Assembly: GCA_009740415.1 (NCBI GenBank)
Contig: WOYE01000009.1
Coordinates: 310,001 to 374,000, forward strand
Direction: 5' to 3'
Length of the DNA stretch: 64,000 nt
Origin: Planococcaceae bacterium Storch 2/2-2
GTDB taxonomy: Bacteria; Bacillota; Bacilli; Bacillales_A; Planococcaceae
Below, in pieces: positions 51,198 to 59,731 of this stretch. The notes below the pieces were generated by a model. The model made no database searches. It saw only the letters and a list, made by a program, of their open reading frames with translations, and was not told where the DNA came from. Both the position numbers and the translations under genes were made by a program. Positions within the stretch are counted from its first letter, which is position 1, and the number at the start of each line of letters is the position of its first letter.

Positions 51198-52925
51198 ATG
51201 AAAGAAATATGGGAACGGACTCGGGGAAGATGGAATGGAAATCCCGAACTGTACAAGAAAGAAGTGACGAGGTGGGGAGTGCTCACTGTCGTCGCATCGA
51301 TTCCGTTCGTGACGTATGTATTTTTCAGTTTCATGTATGAAGCGGACATTTACCCGTTGAACAATCGGAACGTCCAAGCACTCGGGAAAGAGTGGGTCGT
51401 TCAGTTGATCGCACTCGGCTCGATTTGGCTCGTCTTCGCTTTCCTCTATTTGCAATTCGTTTCGTACCACCAATTAGCATACGGTGTCATCCGGTGGCGC
51501 GACCGTTTCGCCTGGTTGAAACGACACGGCGTCGAATGGTTCGTCGCTCATACCGCTGTTTTCATAGCGTGGACGGTCGGCATGTTACCGATCGTCGCGA
51601 TGCTCGTTCGTCCGAAAATAGCAGATGCCCTTTGGTTGCCCGAATGGGTGAAGTGGGACGGTTTTGCGACGTGGTACGGCATCCTTCTCCTCATCGGCTA
51701 CAACGTCGTTCTCCTTTGGGTGATCGTTCGAAGCGCACGGACATTTTTATTGTTAAGCGATACGCCAGAACGGTCGTTTCGATCGGCGTGGAAAGGAAGT
51801 TGGTACGTGACGCGCGAACGGTCAGAAGCTCTCGTCGGCACGCTTCTTTTTTTCATCGTCGTCGTCGGTGCGGGCTCGATCGGACTCGGTTACGTGTTCA
51901 TTCAAATCGTCTCATTCATCGAACGTCTCGTAGAGCGACCGTTACCGATCATTGCTGGCATCGCGTTGACGATGTGGGAAATCATCGTTTGGACGTTCAT
52001 CTCTGTCGCCGTCATTGCGACTGTTGAAACGTTCGAACGGAAAGAACGGTCGCCTTTTTGTGCAAGACCGCTATCGCGTACGAACCGTTCCGTTCGTCTA
52101 CCGATCGTATTGATACTGCTCATTTGGAATGTGTTCATCGTTCATGCGTCGCTTTATCAACCGATTACGAAAATCGTCGCACACCGTGGAAACGCGGCGA
52201 AAGCACTTGAAAATACAGTCGATGCGTTAGAAGAAGCGAAAAAAAGTGGTGCCGATTACGTCGAGTTTGATATTCAAGAGACGAAAGACCAACAATTTGT
52301 CGTCTATCACGACAAAACGTTGAAGCGGTTAACCGATACGAAGAAAAAAATCGCTAACCAAGATGCGGATCAATTAGTCGATACGAAATTAGAAAGTGAT
52401 ACGTTTGAAGGCGAATTGCCGAGTTTCGAACGCTTTGTCAACGATGCGAATGACATCGGCATTCAATTGCTCGTCGAGTTGAAAATACACGGAAAAGAGT
52501 CGGAAGATTACGTCGAGCGTGTCGTCAACGAATTGTATCGTTTAGGTATCGCCCATCGTGCCATCGTTCAATCGCTCGATTTGGACGTATTGGAACGTTT
52601 GAGAGCGTATGACCCGACGATTGAAACGAGTGATTTATTGTCTGATGAATGGGAAGAGCTCCCAAAATCGGATGGGAAATATTTCAGTTTGAAAAACAAT
52701 CGAGTGACGGATGAACTCGTTCAGTCCCTCCGAGAAGAACGGATTCGTCTATTCGTCTGGACGGTCGATGAACGGAAAGATATGAAAGAAGCGTTGAAAC
52801 GTCGCGTCGCTGGGATCATTACGAACGAAGTAGATGATGCGTTAGAAGAAAGAACGGAATACGAGCGTCAACGAACGCTTTCCGATCGAGCGAGTTGGGT
52901 GCTGGAGCGGACGTTTCGATGGTGA
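51198..52925 (+). CDS. membrane-anchored glycerophosphodiester phosphodiesterase
   Basis: This 575-residue protein has about seven hydrophobic helices in its first 320 residues, followed by a GDPD catalytic domain from about 330: KIVAHRGNAAKALENT (catalytic His and ENT), YVEFDIQETKDQQFVVYHDKTLKR (E-x-D and second His), ELKIHGK and a C-terminal FVWTVDE. It cleaves glycerophosphodiesters or lipid/teichoic acid headgroups, facing the outside. ATG 51198 follows AAGGAGG. The N-terminal membrane domain matches the GPDPase membrane domain type. Confidence 0.88.
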   Translation: MKEIWERTRGRWNGNPELYKKEVTRWGVLTVVASIPFVTYVFFSFMYEADIYPLNNRNVQALGKEWVVQLIALGSIWLVFAFLYLQFVSYHQLAYGVIRWRDRFAWLKRHGVEWFVAHTAVFIAWTVGMLPIVAMLVRPKIADALWLPEWVKWDGFATWYGILLLIGYNVVLLWVIVRSARTFLLLSDTPERSFRSAWKGSWYVTRERSEALVGTLLFFIVVVGAGSIGLGYVFIQIVSFIERLVERPLPIIAGIALTMWEIIVWTFISVAVIATVETFERKERSPFCARPLSRTNRSVRLPIVLILLIWNVFIVHASLYQPITKIVAHRGNAAKALENTVDALEEAKKSGADYVEFDIQETKDQQFVVYHDKTLKRLTDTKKKIANQDADQLVDTKLESDTFEGELPSFERFVNDANDIGIQLLVELKIHGKESEDYVERVVNELYRLGIAHRAIVQSLDLDVLERLRAYDPTIETSDLLSDEWEELPKSDGKYFSLKNNRVTDELVQSLREERIRLFVWTVDERKDMKEALKRRVAGIITNEVDDALEERTEYERQRTLSDRASWVLERTFRW

Positions 52926-52987
52926 ATCGCTCGTATCAGATGAAAGGGATATGAAAGACGAGAAATGAAGCTAGCGTAATGAAAATG

Positions 52988-53017
52988 TTGTACAAAGTGC
53001 GAAGAACGTTGTACGAT
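52988..53017 (+). promoter_or_regulatory. promoter candidate for the SLH protein gene
   Basis: TTGTAC (52988-52993), 18 bases, TACGAT (53012-53017), 60 bases before the start codon. Confidence 0.5.
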
Positions 53018-53077
53018 AAAGGGACGTGGGGATCATTTCCCAATCATGAGATCAAAAGAAAAGGTGGTCATTCAGTT

Positions 53078-55549
53078 ATGAAGAAAACGTTATTTCTCGC
53101 CGCAACTGGAGCAACAGTTGTCGCAACTTCTGTCGCTCCTGTTCAAGCAGCGAACTTTACGGATGTGAGCAAAAGCTATGAGCCAGCTGTCAATTATTTA
53201 GTGAGCCAAAACATCGCAAGCGGGATTTCTGCTTCGAAATTTGGAACGGACGTTCATATTAAACGTGGAGATGCGGCCGTTATGATTGCGAAGGCGTTAA
53301 AGCTCGATACGAAAAATGCGCCGGATGCAGGATTTAAAGACGTTTCGAAACGTGCACAACCGTATGTGAACGCATTACATAAGGCGGGCATTGCTAACGG
53401 ATTGACGAAAGATACGTTCGGCGTTGAACGTTCGATCACACGCGGAGAGTTAGCGATCATGTTAGCGAAAGGATACAAATTGAAAGCGAAAGAAGCGAAC
53501 ATTCCTTTCACGGATGTGAATAAGCGGTATGCGCCAGCTGTCGCTGCACTCGTTGAACATAAAGTGACACAAGGGACGAGCGCGAAAACGTTCGGTACGT
53601 CACAGCCTGTGAAACGTGGCGATTTCGCAATGTTCATTTACCGATTGTCCGGCGGAAAAACACCGGCTCCGAAACCACCAGTCGTTACTGGAAAACCAGT
53701 CGTGACAGGTGTCGACTTGAACAACCCGTTTAAAGCGACGGTTCATTTCGGCGTACCGCTCGTTCGTGAAGAAGCAGAAAAACATGTGAAATACGAAGTG
53801 AACGGACACCAACCGTACATTCGTGAAGTGTCAAAAGATCGAAAGTCGGTCGTTCTCCATTTCAGAAAATCGATCGAAACCGGAAAGGCGAAAAAGACGT
53901 TTCTCGTCACGCCGATTTATACCGATTTGAAAAATAGTGTGGACGGAAGAAATATTCCGACTGAGAAGTACGAAGTGGCGTATCAATACGAAGACGTCGT
54001 CGCACCAGTCTTACAAAAAGTGTCTCACGAAGGAGCGACGTTAACGTTGACGTATTCAGAGCCCCTTTCTAAAGCGCCGACATCGGTCGTCGTCGACGGT
54101 AAAACGATCGATTCGAAAGACGTCGTGTTGAATAAAGAAAATACGCATGAAGTGTTCATCCGCAACGTATCACTTCCAGCGCAACAACAAGTGACAGTCG
54201 AAGCGACAGGAGCTGTCGACCAATCGATGAAAGGAAACGTATCACCGAAACAGAGTGTGTCGTTTAAATCGTCGGAGCGTGATACCGTCGCACCGAAAGT
54301 GAGCGCTGTTTCATTAGACCGTCAGTTAACGGGTGAACGTTTAATGATCGAACTGAGCGAAGAAGTGAAAGAAAAAGAGTTTGAAGTGACGCTCGTCCAT
54401 AACGGAACTGAAAAAACGGTGAAAGTCGATCGTCAATCGTCGACTAATTTAACGAAATATCACGGGTTGCTTTCACCGAATGACATTTTACCAGAAGGTG
54501 TGAACGAAGCGACGTACGACGTGAAAGTGAAGAGCGGAACGTTGACGGATCCGTCAGGTAATACAAACGAAGAGCAGACGTTGTCACTTCGTCTCGTTCG
54601 TGATACCGATGCGCCGAAACTTGTGAAAGCTGAAGTGTCAGCGGACCATCAAAAGTTCATTTTAACGTTCGATGAAGCGATTTACGCCGATGAAGGATTA
54701 ACGAAAACGATCGTCGAAAGTGGCGGCAAAACGTATCCGATCGTAGAGGATGAATCGAAAATTAATGCGAACCAGTTGCTCATCGATATCGTGCCGGATC
54801 AAAAAGCGATGACGCCTGGCGACTACGTCATTACACTTCCGAAAGGTTTGTTAACAGACGTTCACGACAATGCCAATACAGGAGCGATTAAAACACCTGT
54901 ATTGAAAGTGACGCCGTATGAGCCTTCGAAAGGTGCGGTCGTCGTCAACAGTGGAATGGCGAATATCAACACATTTTCAATTACATTTTCTCACGCATTG
55001 ACAGACGATGCGCTCCAGCCGGAGCATTATCGTTTGAAAGGGCAACCGTTACCGAAAGGAACAGACATTGCGTTCAAAGATAACAATTTAACGACGGTTC
55101 TCATTACGCTTCCGAAAGGATCGATCACGGAAGGTGGAACGGGTGGAAAAAATGACGACTATCCGAAACCGATTTATGAAACGTTAACGATCGACGGGTT
55201 GAAAGATGAATACGGTCATACAGTAGATCAGCACGAAGTGATCGTCGAGCTAACCGATAACCGCTCTGCCGAGTTACAAACGAGCATTTGGACGAGCAAT
55301 TCCGTTCACGTGTTAACGTATGATGAAAAGCTTCGCCCGTTTGAAAAGGGGACGAAATGGACGGATGCTTTCACGATTACGTATAAAGGGGAGCCGGTGA
55401 AAGAAGAAGACGTTCATATGAAAGTGTACGACCGAGCGGTGACGTTCGAATTTCACGATGCAGCATTGAACAATAAAGACGTATCGATTCGATTAAAGAA
55501 TGGTCAACGTGCGTTAAAAGATTGGAACGGCTACCCAGTCGGTCAATAA
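53078..55549 (+). CDS. large S-layer-homology surface protein
   Basis: This 823-residue secreted protein has a signal peptide cleaved after AQA (about residue 24) and three SLH domains (about 26-78, 86-140 and 147-200) with FTDVS, FKDVS and FTDVN starts and G-x-x-x-x-x-F-G-x-x-x-x-I-K-R-G cores, which bind the pyruvylated wall polymer. A PAPKPPVVTG linker follows, then about 600 residues of tandem beta-sandwich (Big/SbsC-like) modules with repeated DxxAPKLVKAE / DTVAPKVSAV starts. It is probably an S-layer or surface structural protein. AAGGTGG precedes the ATG. Confidence 0.88.
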   Translation: MKKTLFLAATGATVVATSVAPVQAANFTDVSKSYEPAVNYLVSQNIASGISASKFGTDVHIKRGDAAVMIAKALKLDTKNAPDAGFKDVSKRAQPYVNALHKAGIANGLTKDTFGVERSITRGELAIMLAKGYKLKAKEANIPFTDVNKRYAPAVAALVEHKVTQGTSAKTFGTSQPVKRGDFAMFIYRLSGGKTPAPKPPVVTGKPVVTGVDLNNPFKATVHFGVPLVREEAEKHVKYEVNGHQPYIREVSKDRKSVVLHFRKSIETGKAKKTFLVTPIYTDLKNSVDGRNIPTEKYEVAYQYEDVVAPVLQKVSHEGATLTLTYSEPLSKAPTSVVVDGKTIDSKDVVLNKENTHEVFIRNVSLPAQQQVTVEATGAVDQSMKGNVSPKQSVSFKSSERDTVAPKVSAVSLDRQLTGERLMIELSEEVKEKEFEVTLVHNGTEKTVKVDRQSSTNLTKYHGLLSPNDILPEGVNEATYDVKVKSGTLTDPSGNTNEEQTLSLRLVRDTDAPKLVKAEVSADHQKFILTFDEAIYADEGLTKTIVESGGKTYPIVEDESKINANQLLIDIVPDQKAMTPGDYVITLPKGLLTDVHDNANTGAIKTPVLKVTPYEPSKGAVVVNSGMANINTFSITFSHALTDDALQPEHYRLKGQPLPKGTDIAFKDNNLTTVLITLPKGSITEGGTGGKNDDYPKPIYETLTIDGLKDEYGHTVDQHEVIVELTDNRSAELQTSIWTSNSVHVLTYDEKLRPFEKGTKWTDAFTITYKGEPVKEEDVHMKVYDRAVTFEFHDAALNNKDVSIRLKNGQRALKDWNGYPVGQ

Positions 55550-55552
55550 ACC

Positions 55553-55585
55553 GAAAAGCGAGCGAAACATTCGCTCGCTTTTTGT
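55553..55585 (+). terminator. terminator of the SLH gene
   Basis: AAAAGCGAGCGA pairs with TCGCTCGCTTTTT around AACAT. Confidence 0.88.
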
Positions 55586-55661
55586 ATGAACGCATCTATG
55601 AATGGTAGGAAAAAGGATGGATAAGAAGTCATCCTTTAGTAGGGGAAGGGAGAGATGACGT

Positions 55662-56330
55662 GTGAGCGAAAATAGAAATGGAGTGACATGGATGCAATAC
55701 GTCATCGACGAATGGCGACAAGTATCGCGATCGGAGCAAATTGCTGAAGCGATTTGGTACCGTATTTTTTCAGGGCATTTTCAAGAAGGGGAACGTCTCA
55801 ATGAGTTACAACTCATGCACGAGTACGAGGCCGATGAAGAGATGATGAGCGAAGCGCTCTATTTGCTTCAACAAAGTGGTGTCGTCACTCGAGCAACGAA
55901 AAAAGGAGTTTTCGTTCGTGAAGTCGTCTTGGAAGAAATGAACGACTATTTAGAAGTGTTCGTCTGGTTTACCGAAGCGTCGTTTGATCGCGCGATTGTA
56001 AAATGGGAATCGTCTCATCAACTCGTCTTATACGAATACTTTGAGAAAATGGCAGATTATTTACGGTACGGCGACATGTTCCGTTACGTTCGTGCTTTCA
56101 CTGCGATGGCAGAACTGATCGTGGAATTAGGCGGAAACGTCGCCGCGAAACGATTTTTCCAACAGACGACTTTTTTAACGAATGCCGTCGCCCAAATTAT
56201 GTGGAAACCTGAAAAGTTAGGACCGTATCACGACCGAGTGCGGCAATTCGTCCAATTGATGGCGAGCCGTCAATACGAGGAAGCGAAACACGTACTCTTG
56301 TCGACGTTGCGGACGTCCTTTTCTTTGTAA
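55662..56330 (+). CDS. GntR-type winged-helix regulator
   Basis: This 222-residue protein has a GntR-like DNA-binding domain: AEAIWYRIFSGHFQEGERLNELQLMHEYE (IxxGxxxxGxxLxExxLxxxxxVS variant) and a wing TRATKKGVFVREV, then an FCD-like helical domain (LEVFVWFTEASFDRAIV). The start is GTG 55662, after GGGAGAG; ATG 55692 is possible. The usual recognition-helix residues (VSRxPVREAL) are altered to DEEMMSEALYLLQQ, so binding may be divergent. It may control the downstream carrier-peptidase pair; that is inference. Confidence 0.75.
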   Translation: MSENRNGVTWMQYVIDEWRQVSRSEQIAEAIWYRIFSGHFQEGERLNELQLMHEYEADEEMMSEALYLLQQSGVVTRATKKGVFVREVVLEEMNDYLEVFVWFTEASFDRAIVKWESSHQLVLYEYFEKMADYLRYGDMFRYVRAFTAMAELIVELGGNVAAKRFFQQTTFLTNAVAQIMWKPEKLGPYHDRVRQFVQLMASRQYEEAKHVLLSTLRTSFSL

Positions 56331-56356
56331 GGCCGTCGAAACTCGCGTACGTATGA

Positions 56357-56391
56357 GAAAGAAGGTGTCGCCAGGCGACGCCTTCTTTTGT
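56357..56391 (+). terminator. terminator of the GntR-type gene
   Basis: AGAAGGTGTCGC pairs with GCGACGCCTTCT (one G-T/mismatch), loop CAG, then TTTTG. Confidence 0.75.
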
Positions 56392-56563
56392 TTCGACCGT
56401 TCGATGATCGTTTCATTGTTCAGGCGAAAGGCTCGCTATTGAATCGGAAGAGGAACATCCGTACAATAAATGAATGATTCTCCTGTTATTTGTAAGGAAA
56501 AGGTAATAAGTAGGTGTTGGAATCGTTTGAAAATAAAAAATAATAAAACATTTCCAAGGCCTA

Positions 56564-56592
56564 TTGAATATGCATGAATACAACTGTATAAT
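56564..56592 (+). promoter_or_regulatory. strong promoter for the YfcC-type carrier
   Basis: TTGAAT (56564-56569), 17 bases, TATAAT (56587-56592), 45 bases before the start. Upstream TGGAATCGTTTGAA near 56518 resembles a weak cre site. The rest of the 300-base gap from 56331 holds the GntR terminator and AT-rich sequence without a gene. Confidence 0.7.
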
Positions 56593-56636
56593 TACAACTT
56601 ATTACGCAAGAGGAACGGAAGAATCGAGGGAAAGAA

Positions 56637-58043
56637 ATGGAAGATCAAAAAGCAAACGGCGCTTCACCTGAAACGAAAGGGTTAAATGCGTACGTTTTAA
56701 TTTTTATGTTAATCGTCGCTTCGGTCGCATTGACGTACGTCGTGCCGTCCGGAGAGTTTGAACGAGCAGAAGTGAATAATTATACAGTTGTCGTTCCTGG
56801 AACGTTCGAGTCAGGTGAGACGAATCCGCTCGCACCGTTTGACGTGTTTAAAAGCATTCACGCCGGAATGGTGAAAGGAGCGGGAACGATCTTCTTCATT
56901 TTAATTATCGGAGGATCGTTCGGAATTTTACAAGCGACAGGCGCGTTAGATTCGTTCATACGGATGGTCGCTTGGCGGATGAGAAATTATCCGAAGTTGC
57001 TCATCCCGATTTTAATGTTTATTTTCGCAGCGATGGGTTCTTTAATGGGAATGTCAGATGAGACCGTGATTTATGTCGCGATCGTCGTGCCGTTAGCGGT
57101 GACGTTAGGGTTCGATGCGATCACTGGTTTTGCGATCGTCATGCTCGGCGCGAACGTCGGATTTTTATCAGCGGTCATGAACCCGTTCACGGTCGCCGTC
57201 GCACAAGGGATCGCGGAACTTCCGACGTACTCTGGAATCGGGTATCGTTTAATTATTTTCGTCGTCATGTATACGGCAGCGACGTTGTTCGTCATGTGGT
57301 ACGCAGCGAAAGTACAGCGGGACCCGTCGAAACGGGTTCTCGGAAACTTTGCGCATATGGCTGAAGGGGGCACGCTTGAACGCCCCGAACCGATGAACAA
57401 ACGTCACCAACTCATTTTGTGGACGTTTTTAATGAACTTCGTCGTCCTCATTTGGGGTGTCATTCAATACGAATGGTACGTGGAAGAAATTGGCGGATTG
57501 TTCTTATTGTTCGCTGTCATTATGGGATTGATCGGCGCGATGAAGCCTGGTAAAATCGCAGACCAGTTCGTCGATGGAGCGGCTGCATTAATGAACGGAG
57601 CGCTCATTATCGGTCTCGCGCAAGCGATTCTCGTCATTTTCACGAATGCAGGCATTATGGATACGATTTTATACCACGCTTCGAATGCGCTCGACTATGT
57701 ACCAACAGCGCTTACAGCGGTCGGTATGTTCGTCTTCCAACTGTTTTTAAACTTCCTCGTGCCATCAGGAAGTGGACAAGCGGCGTTAACGATGCCTCTT
57801 TTCGCGCCGTTGTCGGATATGATCGGCGTGACGCGTCAAACGTCCGTTCTCGCGTTCCAATTCGGAGACGGTATTTCAAACATTATTTTCCCAACGGTCG
57901 GTTATTTAATGGCTGCCCTCGCTTTAGCAGGGATTCCGTACGGGAAATGGCTCCGTTGGTTCGCACCGTTTTTACTCATTGAAATTGTACTTGCCTCGGT
58001 CTTTTTAATCATCGCTCAAATGATTCAATACGGACCGTTTTAA
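56637..58043 (+). CDS. YfcC/DcuC-superfamily basic amino acid or dicarboxylate carrier
   Basis: This 468-residue membrane protein has 11-12 hydrophobic helices, with YfcC-type (C4-dicarboxylate/ArgD-like, DcuC superfamily) features: ALTYVVPSGEFERAE after the first helix, IGGSFGILQATGALD, MGSLMGMSDETVIYV, and FLNFLVPSGSGQAALTMPLFAPLSD in the second half, the repeat hairpin motifs. Such carriers import amino acids, peptides or aminoacyl conjugates. A terminator separates it from the M20 amidohydrolase, suggesting lower read-through expression of the latter. Confidence 0.85.
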   Translation: MEDQKANGASPETKGLNAYVLIFMLIVASVALTYVVPSGEFERAEVNNYTVVVPGTFESGETNPLAPFDVFKSIHAGMVKGAGTIFFILIIGGSFGILQATGALDSFIRMVAWRMRNYPKLLIPILMFIFAAMGSLMGMSDETVIYVAIVVPLAVTLGFDAITGFAIVMLGANVGFLSAVMNPFTVAVAQGIAELPTYSGIGYRLIIFVVMYTAATLFVMWYAAKVQRDPSKRVLGNFAHMAEGGTLERPEPMNKRHQLILWTFLMNFVVLIWGVIQYEWYVEEIGGLFLLFAVIMGLIGAMKPGKIADQFVDGAAALMNGALIIGLAQAILVIFTNAGIMDTILYHASNALDYVPTALTAVGMFVFQLFLNFLVPSGSGQAALTMPLFAPLSDMIGVTRQTSVLAFQFGDGISNIIFPTVGYLMAALALAGIPYGKWLRWFAPFLLIEIVLASVFLIIAQMIQYGPF

Positions 58044-58049
58044 AAAAAC

Positions 58050-58092
58050 GAAGTCTCCTCTTTCTCACGTATGGAAAGGTGGAGACTTTTTC
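58050..58092 (+). terminator. terminator/attenuator between the carrier and amidohydrolase genes
   Basis: GAAGTCTCC with CTTTC pairs with GAAAG and GGAGACTT around TCACGTATG, then T run. It lies only 18 bases before the next start codon. Confidence 0.8.
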
Positions 58093-58109
58093 GATAGGAG
58101 ACGATCATA

Positions 58110-59237
58110 ATGTATGTCGAACAAATGATGAATGATTATCGCCAGTTGCACGCACATCCGGAGTTGTCTGGAAAAGAAGAAGAGACGAGTGCGTGGATCT
58201 GCTCTCGTTTGCAGGCGCTCGGAATTGAAGTGAAGCCATACGCTCCGATGAGTGTCGTCGGCTGGATACCTGGGAAAACAGGAGAACGAACGATTGCGCT
58301 TCGAGCAGATATCGATGCGTTACCGATCCAAGAAGAAGCGGACGTGCCATATCGCTCGACGGTCGATGGGGTCGCTCACCTTTGCGGACATGACGGACAT
58401 ACGGCTGTTTTACTCGCTGTGGCGGCGTGGCTCGTCAATGAAAACATTGAACACGATGCGAACATTTTACTTCTGTTCCAATCGGCGGAAGAAATTTCAC
58501 CGAGTGGGGCAGACGCGCTCTGTCGCGCCGGTGTGATGGACGGCGTCGATGAAGTGTACGGCTTGCATTTATGGCAAGGACTTCCGCTCGGTACGATTGG
58601 AACGTCAGAAGGACCGCTCATGGCATCGATCGATGATTTTGACATTACCGTGTACGGAAAAGGCGGCCACGGTGCGGAGCCGGAAGCGACGATCGACCCG
58701 GTCGTCGTAGCGAGTCAAATCGTGCAATCGTTCCAATCGATCGTCAGCCGGACGTTATCACCGCTCGATGCAGGAGTCGTGACAGTCGGATCGATTCAAG
58801 CAGGCGAAGCGTTTAACGTCATTCCGGATACGGCTCGGTTGATCGGTACGATGCGAGGGCTGTCGTATGAAGCGGTCGAGACGATGAAGCGAGAAGTGAC
58901 GAAACGAGCGGAAGGTATCGCTGCCGCATTCGGAGCGACTGCCGACGTGACGCTCATCGAAGGGACACCGCCCCTCGTCAACGATGCGACGTGTGCTTCG
59001 TATGCGATCGAAGCGGCGCAACGAGTCGAAGGGACGACGTTCGAACTCGTCCGACCTTCTATGGGCGGAGAAGACTTTTCGTTTTACTTGAAAGAAACGA
59101 AAGGGGCGTACGTTTGGATCGGAATGGCGAGTGACGTCAGCGCTCATCCACATCACCATCCGAAATTCCGAATCGACCCTCGTGCCTTTCCGTACGCTTT
59201 CGATTATTGTCAACAGTTAATTCAATTACGCGCGTAA
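58110..59237 (+). CDS. M20D-family amidohydrolase
   Basis: This 375-residue zinc amidohydrolase of the N-acyl-amino acid/IAA-amino acid hydrolase type has RADIDALPIQEE, LCGHDGHTAVLLA (metal His), FQSAEEISPSGA (catalytic Glu), YGLHLWQGLPLGTIG, KGGHGAEPE dimer-domain motif and MGGEDFSFYL near the end. It would release amino acids from N-acyl conjugates. Together with the YfcC-type carrier it suggests uptake and hydrolysis of an acyl-amino acid or dipeptide. GATAGGAG precedes the ATG. Confidence 0.9.
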   Translation: MYVEQMMNDYRQLHAHPELSGKEEETSAWICSRLQALGIEVKPYAPMSVVGWIPGKTGERTIALRADIDALPIQEEADVPYRSTVDGVAHLCGHDGHTAVLLAVAAWLVNENIEHDANILLLFQSAEEISPSGADALCRAGVMDGVDEVYGLHLWQGLPLGTIGTSEGPLMASIDDFDITVYGKGGHGAEPEATIDPVVVASQIVQSFQSIVSRTLSPLDAGVVTVGSIQAGEAFNVIPDTARLIGTMRGLSYEAVETMKREVTKRAEGIAAAFGATADVTLIEGTPPLVNDATCASYAIEAAQRVEGTTFELVRPSMGGEDFSFYLKETKGAYVWIGMASDVSAHPHHHPKFRIDPRAFPYAFDYCQQLIQLRA

Positions 59238-59242
59238 CGACG

Positions 59243-59277
59243 AGCATGTACCCTGTATCGGGTGCATGCTTTTTTTA
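59243..59277 (+). terminator. terminator of the amidohydrolase gene
   Basis: GCATG-t-ACCC pairs with GGGT-g-CATGC around TGTATC, then seven T. Confidence 0.85.
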
Positions 59278-59508
59278 GTTCTATGTTAAATGTTGGAGTG
59301 TTCGTACGATTTCTTCCAACGTTTCCGTTAGGCGCAAGCGAAAGTGAGTGAGGTCACTTATACGACAACGTGTCATTCGCCCGATCTTTCCGTTCGAATC
59401 ATTGAAAACGTAGAAAGAATGAGCGAGAAGAAAGAAGGATAAAGGAGTGAAACGTATGGAATGAGTAGAAAAAAGGAAAGCAAATGATAAAAAAGGGTTC
59501 AAAGTTTT

Positions 59509-59537
59509 TTGATTTTTTAAAAAAGGTGTGCTACTGT
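59509..59537 (+). promoter_or_regulatory. promoter of the riboflavin operon
   Basis: TTGATT (59509-59514), 17 bases, TACTGT (59532-59537). The sequence from 59280 to 59500 is AT-rich; apart from a short minus-strand frame ending near 59281 it holds nothing recognised. Confidence 0.6.
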
Positions 59538-59552
59538 ATTTACAGTAGTAAA

Positions 59553-59731
59553 CGTCTTTCGGGGTAGGGTGCAATTCCCAACCGGCGGTGAACTTTTCGA
59601 AGCAGTCCGCGACCTACTTTTCGAAGTAGCTGAACTAGTGAAAATCTAGTACCGACAGTACAGTCTGGATGAGAGAAAGGAACGTTTATACAGCTTGGCG
59701 GTGCTCTTTGAATGAAAAGGAGTGATCGCTT
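59553..59731 (+). promoter_or_regulatory. FMN riboswitch (RFN element) controlling ribD
   Basis: The FMN aptamer core is clear: TCGGGGTAGGGTGCAA near 59559, AATTCCCAACCGGCGGTGA near 59573, GCAGTCCGCGACC near 59602, GACAGTACAGTCTGGATGAG at 59654-59673 and AGAAAGG closing near 59680. The variable stem is CTAGTGAAAATCTAG. No T-run terminator follows. Instead CTCTTT (59704-59709) can pair with AAAGGAG (59716-59722), hiding the ribD ribosome site, so the switch may act on translation initiation. Confidence 0.93.

Noticed and set aside
51392-52027. 211-codon plus-strand frame inside the glycerophosphodiesterase gene
   Set aside because: It is a +1 shadow of the membrane domain, extremely Arg/His-rich and without a start signal.
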